A stretch of 8,190 bases of DNA from Chitinophagales bacterium (GTDB lineage: Bacteria; Bacteroidota; Bacteroidia; Chitinophagales; UBA10324): positions 1 to 8,190 of the forward strand of contig JACCZV010000238.1 in NCBI GenBank assembly GCA_013695775.1, written 5' to 3'. Numbering within the stretch: position 1 is the stretch's first letter; each line of letters opens with the position of its first letter. The position numbers were made by a program, and so were the translations under genes. Below, one piece after another: positions 7,634-8,190 of the stretch. The notes under the pieces are model-generated. The model ran no database searches. It was not told where the DNA came from and saw nothing but the letters and a program-made list of their open reading frames with translations.

Positions 7634-8128
7634 GTGAATAGCGAAGACGAGTTACATATTGATGCAGCGAAGAAAGACCCAAAACACTTCAGGTATTTTT
7701 ATGATAAGCACTATAAAGAGATTTTCGTCTTCATCTATAGACGAACCGACGATGAGGAAGTTACAGCAGATATTACGCAACAGGTATTTCTAAAGGCGAT
7801 GCAAAGCATTGACCGTTATAATTATCGGGGTATTCCTTTCTCAGCGTGGCTCTATCGGATTGCAAGCAACAAGGTAACCCAGCATTTCCGTGACCAGCAA
7901 AAATTTCGCATTGTAAGCCTGGAAAATGATGATGTGAATGAAATGATGGATGAAGATTATGGACAAATTGAATTCGCAAAAAGGGAAGCACTCTTTTCTG
8001 AAATGAAAAAGCTAAACGCAGCTGATCTGGAATTACTTGAGATGCGATTTTTTGAAAAACGCACCTTTAAAGAGATCGGGGACATAAAAGGCATAAGAAG
8101 GTGCAACTATCTTCGAAGGAATCATTAA
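7634..8128 (+). CDS. ECF-type sigma-70 RNA polymerase sigma factor, C-terminus disrupted by frameshift
   Basis: This is a 164-residue frame starting at GTG 7634; no ATG lies between the preceding stop at 7582 and the conserved N terminus. Region 2 is clear: YDKHYKEIFVFIYRRT (23-38), the DITQQVFLKAM helix (46-56), and the promoter-melting segment IPFSAWLYRIASNKVTQHFR (67-86). An acidic linker (about 98-113) follows. Region 4 begins normally with LNAADLELLEMRFFEKRTFKEIGDI (127-151). After residue 154 it becomes IRRCNYLRRNH and stops, where a region 4.2 helix-turn-helix (S-E-x-N-A-K-V-x-L-x-R type) is expected. KVQL is encoded at 8098-8109 in another frame, and LYRKLPQKQIRKMR follows the stop in the original frame (8129-8170), so indels are likely. 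As written, -35 recognition would be lost. It may be a sequencing error or a real pseudogene. Family assignment is firm. Confidence 0.85.
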   Translation: MNSEDELHIDAAKKDPKHFRYFYDKHYKEIFVFIYRRTDDEEVTADITQQVFLKAMQSIDRYNYRGIPFSAWLYRIASNKVTQHFRDQQKFRIVSLENDDVNEMMDEDYGQIEFAKREALFSEMKKLNAADLELLEMRFFEKRTFKEIGDIKGIRRCNYLRRNH

Positions 8129-8190
8129 TTGTACCGCAAGCTTCCTCAAAAGCAGATCAGGAAAATGAGATAAAAGATACTGTACATCTT

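Overview
The window most likely comes from a member of the Bacteroidota, probably near the Chitinophagales/Sphingobacteriales. Three things suggest this. The 3' part of rpoC is followed by a small DUF3467 gene, a pairing typical of the phylum. Several genes are preceded by TAnnTTTG-like -7 elements, the promoter core of the Bacteroidota primary sigma factor. There is also a Bacteroidota-style lipoprotein (…FLSCKK) with a DUF2807/GIN beta-helix. No rRNA, tRNA, mobile element, CRISPR array or phage gene was seen.

Layout: (1) 1-3126, rpoC, open at the left edge, lacking about 380 N-terminal residues but with an intact active site and ending in a good intrinsic terminator. (2) 3265-3582, a DUF3467 gene with its own promoter-like element. 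(3) about 300 bases with no recognisable gene. (4) 3880-4962, a membrane fatty-acid desaturase with all three histidine boxes, probably starting at TTG. (5) 4967-5518 or 5569 on the minus strand, ruvC, converging on the desaturase with 4 bases between the stop codons and a perfect 9-bp inverted repeat across both. (6) 5804-6598, an exported DUF3108 protein, divergent from ruvC. (7) 6770-7582, a lipoprotein with eight [SD]GSG turns. (8) 7634-8128, an ECF-type sigma factor whose C-terminal DNA-binding helix-turn-helix is broken by a frame disruption close to the right edge.

The genes do not form one pathway. They cover transcription (rpoC, DUF3467 by association, the sigma factor), membrane lipid modification (desaturase), recombination (ruvC) and the cell envelope (DUF3108, DUF2807). 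The lipoprotein and sigma gene run in the same direction 51 bases apart and may be co-transcribed; nothing else shows a functional link between them. I found no convincing undescribed system. The items most worth a second look are the broken sigma-factor end, the run of non-ATG starts, the inverted repeat over two convergent stop codons, and the diverged beta-helix repeat.
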